A stretch of 33,277 bases of DNA from Flavipsychrobacter sp. (GCA_024508935.1 JANINW010000062.1:34231-67507); one strand, 5' to 3'. Counted from the stretch's first letter, positions 24,596 to 33,277 are shown. A program made the numbers and translations. Notes: a model not told the origin generated them from the letters alone.

Positions 24596-25870
24596 TTACT
24601 TATAGCTGATCCTCCAGATAATATTATTTACATCATCTGTAAGAAGTAAGGCACCATCCGGCGTTTGTATAATGCCGGTAGGACGCCCGTAAACTTCGTC
24701 TTTATCAAGATCCGCAATAAAGCCTGTGAGAAAATCCTCCGGTTTACCCACAGGCTTGCCGTTTTTAAAAGGGACAAATAGCACCTTGTATCCTGAAAGG
24801 ACAGATCGGTTCCACGAGCCATGCTGTGCAACAAAAGCACCGTTATGATATCTGGCAGGGAAAGCTTTATGCGTATAAAAAGCCAGGCCCAGTGAAGCCG
24901 TATGCGATCCAAGGTCAATATCCGGTACTATCGTTTTCTTTACAAGATCTGGCCGCTTCTCCTTCATACGAGGTTCTTCATGTTGCCCGAAATAAGCATA
25001 AGGCCAGCCATAAAAACCACCATCTATAACATGTGTTAGATAATCAGGGACAAGATTATCACCCAGCTCATCGCGCTCGTTCACAGCAGTCCATAGTGTG
25101 TTGGTGCCCGGAGCCCAATCCATACCTACCGGGTTACGTAATCCACTTGCATATACCCGCTGTCCCGTACCGTCCGGGTTTATCTCCAAAATATCAGCCC
25201 TCAATATTTCGTTCTCCATACCTTCCTCAGCTACATTGGTACCGGAGCCCACAGCTATGTATATTTTAGTGTTGTTCTTATTGGCTATAATATTCCTGGC
25301 CCAGTGGCGGTTATGCTTCCCGGCCGGCAGGTCTATTATTTTCTCAGGCTTTGCCGTAATCATAGTTTCCCCTGCCTTATAGGGGTAACGTACCAAGGCA
25401 TCCGTGTTACCCACATATAGCCAGTTGCCCATTACCAGCATGCCAAATGGCTGGTTCAGGTCTGTAAGAAGAACTGTCCTGAGTTCCGGGAAACCATCTT
25501 TATTCGCATCCCGCAATAGTGTAATACGGTCCGCACTCTTGCTCATATTGTGCGATTTGTCGGCACCAATCACTGCAGCTCCTACCTTTTTTACTACCCC
25601 GAAATTGGAATTGCTTTCAGCTACCAGTATATCGCCATTTGGGGCCACATACATCCAACGTGGATTATCAAAGCCATCGGCGTAACGGGTAACCTTAAAA
25701 CCCGTAGGAGCCTTAGGCATATTCCCGTTTTCCCAACCCAATGATTTGCTGTAATTCGTAGCAGATTTCGTAGCGTACGGTTCCGGCAAGGTGTCGGCTG
25801 CTTTCCTTTGAGCGTTAGCTGCTGCACAGAAAAAGGAAATTATATAGATGAAAACCAAACTTTTTTTCAT
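24596..25870 (-). CDS. PQQ-type sugar/sorbosone dehydrogenase family protein, periplasmic
   Basis: 424 residues. A Sec signal peptide (MKKSLVFIY, hydrophobic core, cleavage after ANA at about residue 20) directs export. The mature protein is a six-bladed beta-propeller of the glucose/sorbosone dehydrogenase group: WMYVAPNGDILVAE, then GKHNRHWARNII (H189, in the place of the family's catalytic His), GLRNPVGMDWAPGT (R245, in the place of the PQQ-contacting Arg), then GGFYGWPYAYFG and RPTGIIQTPDGALLLTDD. Members oxidise sugars or related alcohols with pyrroloquinoline quinone. Substrate and true PQQ use are inferred from family. No PQQ biosynthesis gene is present in the window. It is divergent from the TonB-dependent receptor, with 67 bases between the starts. 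Confidence 0.88.
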   Translation of the reverse strand: MKKSLVFIYIISFFCAAANAQRKAADTLPEPYATKSATNYSKSLGWENGNMPKAPTGFKVTRYADGFDNPRWMYVAPNGDILVAESNSNFGVVKKVGAAVIGADKSHNMSKSADRITLLRDANKDGFPELRTVLLTDLNQPFGMLVMGNWLYVGNTDALVRYPYKAGETMITAKPEKIIDLPAGKHNRHWARNIIANKNNTKIYIAVGSGTNVAEEGMENEILRADILEINPDGTGQRVYASGLRNPVGMDWAPGTNTLWTAVNERDELGDNLVPDYLTHVIDGGFYGWPYAYFGQHEEPRMKEKRPDLVKKTIVPDIDLGSHTASLGLAFYTHKAFPARYHNGAFVAQHGSWNRSVLSGYKVLFVPFKNGKPVGKPEDFLTGFIADLDKDEVYGRPTGIIQTPDGALLLTDDVNNIIWRISYK

Positions 25871-25937
25871 TTCATGAAGTTTTAAATATGCTAGAAACTG
25901 CTAAAAATCATACCATGCATATCATTCAACTATTTCA

Positions 25938-28004
25938 ATGAAAACAGCTGCCTTCATATTTTTCCTATTGGTACAACAAAAAGCCGCAGCCCGGGAAGTG
26001 ACCTACGACAGCTTAACCGATACAAATAAACACGTGCTGACGGAAGTAACCGTACATGCTTACGGTCTGGATATGCCTTTAATGCAAACCCCTGCAGCAA
26101 TAGGGAATATTACACAACAAGAACTCAACAGGACATCAGATGCCAGCATACTGCCAGCTGTGAATACTTTGCCTGGCATACGCATGGAGGAACGTTCCCC
26201 TTCGAGCTACAGGTTCGGCATAAGGGGCACTGCAGCACAATCGCCATTTGGCATACGCAATATCAAAGCTTACTATAATGACATCCCTATAACAGATGCC
26301 GGCGGCAATACCTACCTGAGCCAATTGGGCTATTACAATATCAATTCATTAGAAATCATTAAGGGGCCTGGAAGTAGTTTATACGGCGCTGGCACAGGTG
26401 GCGTGTTATTGATAAACAGTATTCCTGCAGAATGGAATAAAAATGTAGCTATTCATTACACGGCCGGCAGTTACGAGATGAATAACCTGGCCGTTGAATT
26501 GTATGCTGGAGATACAACCTTTAAACAGGTAATCCGCTATCAACATGCAGGCTCCACAGGCTATCGCCGGCAATCAGAAAGTCTGAAAGACGTCATCTCA
26601 TGGGATGGCATGATACAAACGGGTAATAAAAATGAACTTAGTGCCCATGTACTATACAGCGATATAAATTACCAGACCCCAGGCGGCCTTACCCTGGGGC
26701 AGTACCTACAAGACCCGGTACAGGCACGTCCCGCGTCAGGCACTATCCCGGGTGCGGTAGCGCAGAAGGCTGTCATTTATCAAAAAACTTTTTTGGCCGG
26801 CGTTACCAACAAGTGGTCTATCGATCAGCACTGGCAAAATTCCACGACTCTATTCAGCACATTTGTACAACAAAATAATCCCAACATAAGAAACTACTCA
26901 CGCAGCACCCAACCTAACTATGGGGGACGTACCAGCTTTAACTACGCGGGGCATTTTAAAAGCATGTCGCTGAAATGGATAACCGGTTTGGAATTAATAG
27001 CCCTGGAAGCAAAGGAGCGGACATATATGAACAATAAAGGCATTCCTGACTCACTAACCGGAGACGTTGAGATAAATAATGCTCAATCTACAGTTTTCAC
27101 GCAATTTTCGGTACAGACGGGTAACTGGCTATTTACTGCAGGTGCCAGTCTTAATAACATCCAGTTTACCTTGCGCAGCTTCAATAATCCTTACAGCGTG
27201 CAAAGCAGGCATTTCAATAACCAGGTAGCACCAAGGCTTGCTCTCTTGCGGCAAGTTTCAAGGTTTAACACCGTGTATGCATCAGCAGAAAAAGGGTTTA
27301 CCCCACCAGCCACCAGCGAACTGGCACCAACCGGCAGCCTGGTTAACACCAAGCTCCAACCTGCCAGCGGTTGGAACTATAGCCTGGGCAACCGGGGATA
27401 CCTTTTTAACGGTCGCTTATATTATGATATAAACTTCTTCGCATTTATGCTGACACAAGCTATTGTGCAGAGACGGGATTCCGCCGGCGGTGACTATTAT
27501 ATCAATGCCGGTAGCACCCGCCAATATGGAGCAGAACTGCTCATTAATTATAAAATTGTTCGTAGCGGAACCGGTCTTATAACCGATGCAGCTATCAGTG
27601 CAGCCTATACAGGCTATCAATTCAGGTACGATGATTTTAAACAGCTGGCCAATGACTATTCAGGTAATAAAATGCCCGGTGTGCCCGGTAGTACAGTAAA
27701 TATCTCCTTTGATGCATACACCCGGCGTGGCTTCTACTTAAATGCGAATTATTACTACTGTGCTGCAACAGCTTTAAACGATGCAAACACAGACTACGCC
27801 AATGATTACACTTTACTTAGTTGCAAGATTGGCTATAAAACGGGGATAAAAAAAGCAGGCATTGATCTTTTTGCAGGCGGAGATAACCTGCTTAACAAAA
27901 AATACAGTTTAGGCAATGATATTAACGCAGCCGGCGGAAGGTATTTTAATGCAGCACCAGGCGTAAATTACTATGCGGGTATTACAATGCAGTACAGGTA
28001 TTAG
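25938..28004 (+). CDS. TonB-dependent outer membrane receptor, PqqU-like
   Basis: 688 residues. A short signal peptide (about 1-18) is followed by the plug domain (about 35-165) and a 22-strand-type barrel ending in a Tyr. There is no carboxypeptidase-like N-terminal domain and no SusD partner, so it is not a typical glycan SusC system. Several stretches run in the same order as I recall for the E. coli PQQ importer PqqU (YncD): RFGIRGTAAQSPFGIRNIK, YYNDIPITDAGGN, IIKGPGSSLYGAGTGGV, INAGSTRQYGAELL and GGRYFNAAPGVNYYAG. This is memory-based and not an alignment. The divergent neighbour is a PQQ-type dehydrogenase, which fits. An iron-chelate receptor is the main alternative. Confidence 0.85.
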   Translation: MKTAAFIFFLLVQQKAAAREVTYDSLTDTNKHVLTEVTVHAYGLDMPLMQTPAAIGNITQQELNRTSDASILPAVNTLPGIRMEERSPSSYRFGIRGTAAQSPFGIRNIKAYYNDIPITDAGGNTYLSQLGYYNINSLEIIKGPGSSLYGAGTGGVLLINSIPAEWNKNVAIHYTAGSYEMNNLAVELYAGDTTFKQVIRYQHAGSTGYRRQSESLKDVISWDGMIQTGNKNELSAHVLYSDINYQTPGGLTLGQYLQDPVQARPASGTIPGAVAQKAVIYQKTFLAGVTNKWSIDQHWQNSTTLFSTFVQQNNPNIRNYSRSTQPNYGGRTSFNYAGHFKSMSLKWITGLELIALEAKERTYMNNKGIPDSLTGDVEINNAQSTVFTQFSVQTGNWLFTAGASLNNIQFTLRSFNNPYSVQSRHFNNQVAPRLALLRQVSRFNTVYASAEKGFTPPATSELAPTGSLVNTKLQPASGWNYSLGNRGYLFNGRLYYDINFFAFMLTQAIVQRRDSAGGDYYINAGSTRQYGAELLINYKIVRSGTGLITDAAISAAYTGYQFRYDDFKQLANDYSGNKMPGVPGSTVNISFDAYTRRGFYLNANYYYCAATALNDANTDYANDYTLLSCKIGYKTGIKKAGIDLFAGGDNLLNKKYSLGNDINAAGGRYFNAAPGVNYYAGITMQYRY

Positions 28005-28030
28005 GTGGCATTATTTTTTTATACCTGTAC
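27992..28030. repeat. 10-bp inverted repeat spanning the receptor stop codon
   Basis: GTACAGGTAT at 27992-28001 and its exact complement ATACCTGTAC at 28021-28030, separated by 19 bases that include a T-run. The left arm is the coding end of the receptor. As a hairpin it could slow or stop transcription, but the T-run sits in the loop and not after the stem, so it is not a classical terminator. It could also be chance. Confidence 0.4.
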
Positions 28031-28042
28031 AAAACGAATTAT

Positions 28043-28786
28043 ATGCCCGAAGGCCCATCTATAGTCATATTAAAAGAAGCAGCATCAGTATTTAAGGGTA
28101 AAACTGTAACCGAAGTAAAAGGCAACTCAAAAGAAGACATCGGGCGGGCACTGAATAAAAAGATTATCGACTTCAAAACCTGGGGCAAACACTTCCTTAT
28201 ATGCTTTAAGGACTTCACAATACGTATACACCTTATGCTTTTCGGGTCATATCGCATCAATGAAGAAAAAGATACCCTCCCGCGTTTACAGCTTATATTC
28301 AAAACCGGTAGTATCAGTTTTTATGCATGCTCGATAAAGGTTATTGAAGAACCGCTGGATGAAGTATATGACTGGAGTGCAGATATTATGTCTGATAGCT
28401 GGGATGCAAAAGCAGCAAGAAAAAAATTAAAGGCGCAGCCCGACACTTTGGTTTGCGATGCCATTTTGGACCAACATATTTTTAGCGGTGCAGGCAATAT
28501 ATTCAAGAACGAAGTGCTGTACCGTATTAAAGTGCATCCCTTAAATTCTATCCAGGATCTACCTGCCCGGAAGCTTACAGAACTGGTAAAAGAAACGCAC
28601 AATTATGCATTTGACTTTCTAAACTGGAAAAAAGCTTTTGTACTAAAAAAACATTTCCTGGCGCATACAAAAAAGACATGCCAGCGCTGTAACCTGCCCC
28701 TTACCAAAAAACACCTTGGCAAAACAAACCGCAGGAGTTTTTATTGTAATAATTGCCAGGTCCTATATCCACATGAACAAGAATAA
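28043..28786 (+). CDS. Fpg/Nei-family DNA glycosylase (endonuclease VIII-like)
   Basis: 247 residues. It begins MPEGPS, giving the catalytic N-terminal Pro (P2) and E3 of the family. K49 in KTWGKHFLI fits the conserved Lys. The helix-two-turn-helix is DQHIFSGAGNIFKNEVLY (143-160), and the zinc finger is C213, C216, C235, C238 with R230/R231 (NRRSF) at its tip. It excises oxidised bases and cuts the strand by beta/delta elimination. MPEGPS rather than MPELPE favours the Nei (oxidised pyrimidine) branch. It is followed after five bases by the DUF72 gene, so the two are probably co-transcribed. Confidence 0.92.
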   Translation: MPEGPSIVILKEAASVFKGKTVTEVKGNSKEDIGRALNKKIIDFKTWGKHFLICFKDFTIRIHLMLFGSYRINEEKDTLPRLQLIFKTGSISFYACSIKVIEEPLDEVYDWSADIMSDSWDAKAARKKLKAQPDTLVCDAILDQHIFSGAGNIFKNEVLYRIKVHPLNSIQDLPARKLTELVKETHNYAFDFLNWKKAFVLKKHFLAHTKKTCQRCNLPLTKKHLGKTNRRSFYCNNCQVLYPHEQE

Positions 28787-28791
28787 TCACC

Positions 28792-29526
28792 ATGTCAATT
28801 TATATCGGCACATCGGGCTATAATTATCCGTATTGGAAAAACAGGTTTTATCCTGAGAAGCTTGCCGTTTCGAAATGGCTGGGATATTACAGTACGCAAT
28901 TCAATACATTAGAGCTCAACAGCAGCTTTTATAGGTTCCCCGTAGTAAAAAACCTGCAGAAAGCAGCAGCAGCTACCCCGCCCTGTTTCCTGTTTACCGT
29001 AAAAGCACATAAGATCATTACCCATACCCGGCGTATGCGGGATGTAAAGGAAAAAGTGAAAGAGTTTGAAGCTATAGTAATGGAAGGACTGCAGGAAAAA
29101 CTTGCCTGTATATTGTTTCAACTACCTCCGTCATATTCTTATAGCGAAGAACGGCTGAACGACATCATAGAGAACCTCGAACACAAAAGCCAGAATGTAA
29201 TCGAATTCAGGCACACCAGCTGGTGGAATGAAGATGTGTATGATACCCTTAGGAATTATAGACTAACGATATGCAGCCCCAGTTTCCCTAATCTGCCGGA
29301 AACCAATATCATTACCAGCGATATATTTTATAAACGCATGCATGGCATTCCTGAATTGTTCATCTCTTCTTATACAGACAAAAAATTGAAAACACTGGCT
29401 AAAGATATGCCCGATGTACAGCAATCCTTTGTGTACTTCAACAATACCATGTACGAAGCAGGGTATTTAAATGCCTACACCCTGAAGCAAATACTGGAAC
29501 GAAATAAAAAGCGAAGTACAAGATAG
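28792..29526 (+). CDS. DUF72 (YecE-like) TIM-barrel protein
   Basis: 244 residues. The family start is clear: IYIGTSGYNYPYWKNRFYPE (3-22), then FNTLELNSSFYRFP (37-50), FLFTVKAHKIITH, ILFQLPPSYSY, VIEFRHTSWW and FVYFNNTMYEAGYLNA near the end. These are the conserved substrate-pocket blocks of DUF72, a TIM-barrel family of unresolved reaction. In many genomes it is found beside DNA repair genes; here it follows the Nei-like glycosylase by five bases. The tail is basic (NKKRSTR). It is convergent, with a five-base gap, with the next gene. Confidence 0.92.
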   Translation: MSIYIGTSGYNYPYWKNRFYPEKLAVSKWLGYYSTQFNTLELNSSFYRFPVVKNLQKAAAATPPCFLFTVKAHKIITHTRRMRDVKEKVKEFEAIVMEGLQEKLACILFQLPPSYSYSEERLNDIIENLEHKSQNVIEFRHTSWWNEDVYDTLRNYRLTICSPSFPNLPETNIITSDIFYKRMHGIPELFISSYTDKKLKTLAKDMPDVQQSFVYFNNTMYEAGYLNAYTLKQILERNKKRSTR

Positions 29527-29531
29527 AGCCA

Positions 29532-31334
29532 TTAACCCACCATAGGGATCTTTATATTGCTTACCACTTCGTAAGCATTTATCAATTCATTCTTCATAGT
29601 GGCCAGGTATTGATCGGTTTCTTTCTTTAGGGAAGGCAGCAGCTTTTTATAATAGTTTATACCTTCCAGCATATTGGTTTTGAACGCCTGGAAATACTTT
29701 ACCTGCTTAGGATTTATATCGGGCAGTTTGAGCTTATTATTGAAGTAGTCTATATACAGCTGCAATTCATTTATGAACATGCTCGGGCGATACCGCGCAT
29801 TGAGTATGTTGATGCGGCCATATATATGCCCAACCATCTGTGCCAGGGAATAAGTACCTGAAAAATACGCCAGGTTTGGCCCCGGGCATATGGTTACTGC
29901 CGAAAGATGATGCGAAGGCGTGATGTCATTTTTTAACAATACGGGCGCACTCAACCCTTCACAAAGGCAATCTTTTTCTGTTACCAGCTGTATAGCCGCT
30001 TCCAGTTGCGCTTCGGATAGGTTCTGCTCTTTCAATTGCTTTATCTTCAAATGCTGGTACTGCCGTGAAGCCGTGCAGATAGGCTCTTTTGTAAACTCGG
30101 TGTCCGATACGAGGAACTTTTTATAACAAGGGCTGCCGGGCCTGTTCTTTTCTATTCTCGCTGTGCGTTGTTTTTCTGCAGAGCTTTTTCTGAAATTATT
30201 AAATGCTATACCCAAAGGAGAAGCATAGCTCATATAAAAATCTTCTTTCTCTGCAGTTGCGAGGTCATTTAAAGTATGGCCGTCTACATTAGTAGCTTCG
30301 GGTACCAGCAAAAAGGGGCTACCCCAGCCGGTACCGTCCAGTTCATAATGTTTTAAGAGAAAGTCATTCTCATTGGCTGTACCTATACCACCCTGCACGG
30401 TAATTTTTATTGCAGGTTGTTGTAAAAATGGCTGCTGCCCGCGCTCTATATAAGCTTTCTGGCAAAGCGTGAACATTTCTGTTGCTAATGCATCCCGGTT
30501 ATTTTTAAAATCCTCAAGGATGGGGCCGAGTAACATGCCCTCAGTTGCAAATGCATGCCCTCCGCAATTAAGTCCTGATTCGATACGATATTCTGATATC
30601 CACAATCCTTTTTTTGCCAATATTTTACCCTGCACCAGCGCAGACCGGTAATCACTTACTTTCAGTACAATTTTCTTTTTCAGCCGCCCATTTTCGTCGG
30701 GCTGAAAATCTTTGAATTGTTCCAGGTAACTATACAGGCGTGGATTATAACCTGCAGACAATATCACCGAAGAATGCAAAGTGCTGTTGGCAAAACCACG
30801 CAACGAGGCTAATGCATCTGAATACTCTGCCGGTAATGGTTTCCCGTTTTTATCAAAATTTACTTTGTCAACCTTCGCCATGATGTTTACATCAATAGCA
30901 CCGGCTTTTATAGATGCGCGCAGTTCTTCCTGCATGGCGTTTTTTGCAGCCATATTTTCTTCCAGCAGCATTTCATGATATTTCTGCTTAAGCGCAGACT
31001 GTTCCGGCAGCATTTCAAAATACCTGCTTATATCATTGCCTGGCTCAAAAGGCAGTTTTTTAATGGCCTCTACCTGCTCATTTACCAATACATGTATAAG
31101 ATCCAGGTAAGCCGTAATGCGTTTTGCCCGGCAGTCTTCATCGGTTTTGTGGATAGGCGTATATGTTTTACTATACTGTACACTATAATGCTGCCTCAAT
31201 TGTTCGAGCAGCTCATCATCCATAATAGACATGACAGATGCAATACCAAAACGCGCAACTTTTAAAGGTGTATCTATAGAATAACCTATTCCCAGTACGG
31301 GAATATGGAATGAATGCAGATCGGGGAAACTCAT
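29532..31334 (-). CDS. Large protein of unknown function with flavoenzyme-like motifs
   Basis: 600 residues, no signal peptide, no membrane segment. Notable blocks: HIPVLGIGYSIDTPLKVARF (10-29); KVSDYRSALVQGKILAKKGL (225-244); GLNCGGHAF (254-262); VQGGIGTANENDFLL (313-327); and a C-terminal half with C403, C420, C456, C458, C483. The CGGH and GGIGT elements, about 55 residues apart, resemble the AGGH and GGI(G) phosphate/substrate motifs of nitronate monooxygenase/PfaD-type FMN TIM barrels. The cysteines could hold a metal or Fe-S site. I recall unnamed Bacteroidota proteins with the same start but no known function. It is divergent from pepD (174 bases between). Assignment as an FMN enzyme is inference. 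Confidence 0.8.
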   Translation of the reverse strand: MSFPDLHSFHIPVLGIGYSIDTPLKVARFGIASVMSIMDDELLEQLRQHYSVQYSKTYTPIHKTDEDCRAKRITAYLDLIHVLVNEQVEAIKKLPFEPGNDISRYFEMLPEQSALKQKYHEMLLEENMAAKNAMQEELRASIKAGAIDVNIMAKVDKVNFDKNGKPLPAEYSDALASLRGFANSTLHSSVILSAGYNPRLYSYLEQFKDFQPDENGRLKKKIVLKVSDYRSALVQGKILAKKGLWISEYRIESGLNCGGHAFATEGMLLGPILEDFKNNRDALATEMFTLCQKAYIERGQQPFLQQPAIKITVQGGIGTANENDFLLKHYELDGTGWGSPFLLVPEATNVDGHTLNDLATAEKEDFYMSYASPLGIAFNNFRKSSAEKQRTARIEKNRPGSPCYKKFLVSDTEFTKEPICTASRQYQHLKIKQLKEQNLSEAQLEAAIQLVTEKDCLCEGLSAPVLLKNDITPSHHLSAVTICPGPNLAYFSGTYSLAQMVGHIYGRINILNARYRPSMFINELQLYIDYFNNKLKLPDINPKQVKYFQAFKTNMLEGINYYKKLLPSLKKETDQYLATMKNELINAYEVVSNIKIPMVG

Positions 31335-31450
31335 GAAAGAGAAGATATATTGAGATATAAAAGCTCAAAGTTGAGGCTGTGCTGTTTCCTAAAATATGAC
31401 CGGCATCACATTCTGCATCAATACGGCAATACTTTAACAGGAATAACATT

Positions 31451-31481
31451 CCTGTACTCTCATGTAAATGGAGTAATTTTC
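31451..31481 (+). promoter_or_regulatory. Weak candidate promoter for pepD
   Basis: A -7-like TAATTTTC (31474-31481) is one mismatch from TAnnTTTG. A -33-like CCTG (31451-31454, two mismatches from TTTG) lies exactly 19 bases upstream. A start near 31488 would give a leader of about 20 bases before the ATG at 31509. Confidence 0.3.
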
Positions 31482-31508
31482 GCATCTAAATAAAACTTAG
31501 CAATTGTA

Positions 31509-32966
31509 ATGAATGAACAGGTACGTCAATTAGCGCCGGGTATTTTATGGAATCATTTTGCAGACTTGAATGCCATACCACGGCCTTCCAAGAAAGAAGA
31601 AAAGGTGATCGCATTTATGAAAGCATTTGGCGAAAGCCTGGGCCTTGAAACAAAAGTAGATGAGGCCGGCAATGTTATTATAAAAAAACCTGCTACCAAA
31701 GGCATGGAAGACCGCCAGACCATTGTTATACAAAGTCACCTGGATATGGTGCACCAGAAAAACAGTGATACAAATTTCAATTTTGATGAGCAAGGCATAG
31801 ATATGTATGTAGATGGTGACTGGGTTAAGGCCAAAGGCACTACGCTTGGAGCCGACAATGGCATTGGCGTGGCATCTATCATGTCGCTTCTTTCTTCCGG
31901 TGACATTCCCCACCCTAATATAGAAGCACTTTTTACTATAGATGAAGAAACAGGCATGACAGGAGCCCTGTCACTAAAAGGCGGCCTGCTGGAAGGCAAA
32001 ACTTTACTGAACCTGGATACGGAAGCCGATAATGAGCTGACCATTGGCTGTGCAGGCGGTATAGATGTAACAGCCACCGGTAATTATACCCAAACACCGG
32101 CTACAGGCGGCACCGCTTTTAAAATTATGGTAAAAGGTCTTACCGGCGGGCATTCGGGTGCAGACATTCACCTGGGTAGGGGTAATGCCAATAAACTGAT
32201 GAACCGGGTACTCTTTAGCCTAAGCAATGACTACAATATAGGCATTTCAGAGATAAACGGTGGTAGCCTGCGCAATGCTATCCCGCGTGAGTCTTTTGCA
32301 ATTATAGTGGTTAATGACAAGGCCTCATCCGTAAAAGAAGCGGTAAACAAACTGGCTGAGGTATTACATAAAGAATATAAAACAACCGATCCTTCTATTT
32401 CAATAACTATTGAAGATGCAGCTATGCCTGCAAGCATTATGGACAAAGGCTTTCTGCATAAAATGCTGCGCGCCGTTTATGCCTGCCCTAATGGCATTTA
32501 CCGCATGAGCCCTGAAATAAGCGACCTGGTGCAAAGCTCAAACAACCTGGCACGTGTACTGGTAAAAGACGGCAGCTACAGTCTTCAATGCCTTACACGC
32601 AGTTCTGTAGAGACAGAAAAAGAAGATCTGAAAAATGCCATAGCAAGTGCTTTTGAACTGATGGACGCATCGCTTACATATGCGGGTGGCTACCCCGGCT
32701 GGGAGCCTAACCCTAATGCGCCAATCATACAATTGATGAGCCACTTGTACGAAGAAATGTTTCATGAGGCACCGCATGTAAATGCCGTGCATGCCGGCCT
32801 TGAATGCGGCATACTGGGTACCAACTACCCCGACATGCAAATGATATCGTTCGGACCCAACATATTCGGCGCCCACTCTCCCGACGAACGCGTACAGATC
32901 AGCTCTGTTCAAAAATACTGGTCGTTCCTGCTGGAAACATTAAAACGAATACCTGTTCAACAATAA
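31509..32966 (+). CDS. pepD: Aminoacyl-histidine dipeptidase PepD (M20 family)
   Basis: 485 residues, usual length for the family. The zinc ligands and catalytic residues of M20 peptidases are visible: H77 and D79 in QSHLDMV, D116 in LGADNGIG, E146/E147 in IDEETGM, D170 in NLDTEAD and H456 in GAHSPDER. The dimerisation/lid domain contains GLTGGHSGADIH. It hydrolyses dipeptides, including X-His types, in the cytoplasm. There is no signal peptide. The gene stands alone, ends at a clear terminator and is divergent from the 600-residue protein. Confidence 0.95.
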   Translation: MNEQVRQLAPGILWNHFADLNAIPRPSKKEEKVIAFMKAFGESLGLETKVDEAGNVIIKKPATKGMEDRQTIVIQSHLDMVHQKNSDTNFNFDEQGIDMYVDGDWVKAKGTTLGADNGIGVASIMSLLSSGDIPHPNIEALFTIDEETGMTGALSLKGGLLEGKTLLNLDTEADNELTIGCAGGIDVTATGNYTQTPATGGTAFKIMVKGLTGGHSGADIHLGRGNANKLMNRVLFSLSNDYNIGISEINGGSLRNAIPRESFAIIVVNDKASSVKEAVNKLAEVLHKEYKTTDPSISITIEDAAMPASIMDKGFLHKMLRAVYACPNGIYRMSPEISDLVQSSNNLARVLVKDGSYSLQCLTRSSVETEKEDLKNAIASAFELMDASLTYAGGYPGWEPNPNAPIIQLMSHLYEEMFHEAPHVNAVHAGLECGILGTNYPDMQMISFGPNIFGAHSPDERVQISSVQKYWSFLLETLKRIPVQQ

Positions 32967-32975
32967 TAAAAATTT

Positions 32976-33005
32976 AAAAAAGCCACTTTAATGAGTGGCT
33001 TTTTT
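32976..33005 (+). terminator. Intrinsic terminator after pepD
   Basis: A 12-base-pair stem (32976-32987 with 32994-33005), loop TTAATG, core AGCCACT, ending in a T-run. It starts ten bases after the pepD stop codon. Confidence 0.9.
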
Positions 33006-33139
33006 ATTGCTGCAATATGCCGGTATTCATTAGCGCTTCATCTGTCTAAATGATATAGATCATACCTGGCACTAAGGATAGTCAATCTTTTACTTTATCT
33101 GTTTCAATAGCTTTACTATAATACTTAACACTAAAAGAT

Positions 33140-33277
33140 ATGGCTACTATAGTGCATTTTGATATAAGCGCAGATGATACAGAAAGAGCCCGGGCTTTCT
33201 ATGAACAACTCTTCGGATGGAAAATAGAAAAATTCGGCCCGATGGATTATTATATGATCAGCACAAGTGACCTGCAA
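33140..33277 (+). CDS. VOC-family protein (glyoxalase-like), 5' part
   Basis: 46 residues are visible before the window ends. They include HFDISADDTERARAFYEQLF and GWKIEKFG, the usual beginning of a vicinal-oxygen-chelate/glyoxalase-like domain, with a candidate metal ligand H6. The reaction cannot be told from this fragment. It starts 134 bases after the pepD terminator, so it is a separate transcription unit; no strong consensus promoter is visible. Confidence 0.85.
   Translation, partial: MATIVHFDISADDTERARAFYEQLFGWKIEKFGPMDYYMISTSDLQ

Overview
The window looks like chromosomal DNA from a Bacteroidota bacterium, most likely a member of the Chitinophagaceae or a relative (inferred from gene content; I could not run a search). 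Pointers are a lipidated TamA variant (TamL) in an operon with TamB, lipoprotein signals ending in Ser-Cys, large hybrid histidine kinases, few Shine-Dalgarno sites, and a promoter matching the Bacteroidota consensus TTTG-N19-TAnnTTTG. I see no tRNA, rRNA, CRISPR array, insertion sequence or phage gene.

Layout. 1-3145: the N-terminal part of a tandem-HAMP signalling protein (cut by the left edge), a diheme cytochrome c lipoprotein, a tiny hydrophilic ORF, a low-complexity lipoprotein and a Cys-containing membrane protein. 3151-10513 (minus): tamB then tamL, an inner-to-outer-membrane assembly system. 10721-13997 (plus): a family 4 glycosyltransferase and a glycogen-debranching-type amylo-alpha-1,6-glucosidase in one operon. 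13990-15353: a single-domain response regulator and a conserved protein of unknown function. 15502-22479 (minus): a signalling operon in the order REC-PAS-histidine kinase, CHASE3-HAMP-GAF hybrid kinase with three REC domains, single REC protein, CheR, CheB. No receptor, CheA or CheW is present. 22620-24513: small genes with a stress flavour (CinA C-terminal type amidase, cupin-like protein, YciF-type ferritin-like protein with a histone-like tail, a small possible winged-helix protein). 24596-28004: a PQQ-type sugar/sorbosone dehydrogenase divergent from a TonB-dependent receptor that resembles the PQQ importer PqqU. 28043-29526: a Nei/Fpg DNA glycosylase and a DUF72 protein. 29532-31334: a 600-residue protein with no assigned function but flavoenzyme-like motifs. 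31509-32966: PepD dipeptidase. 33140-end: start of a VOC-family protein.

The most interesting candidates are: (i) the receptor/dehydrogenase pair, which could be a PQQ-scavenging unit; (ii) the 600-residue protein, with nitronate-monooxygenase-like GGH and GGIGT motifs and a C-terminal cysteine set; (iii) the CheB/CheR operon without chemoreceptors, which may apply methylation to kinase signalling. All three are inferences from motifs and gene order.
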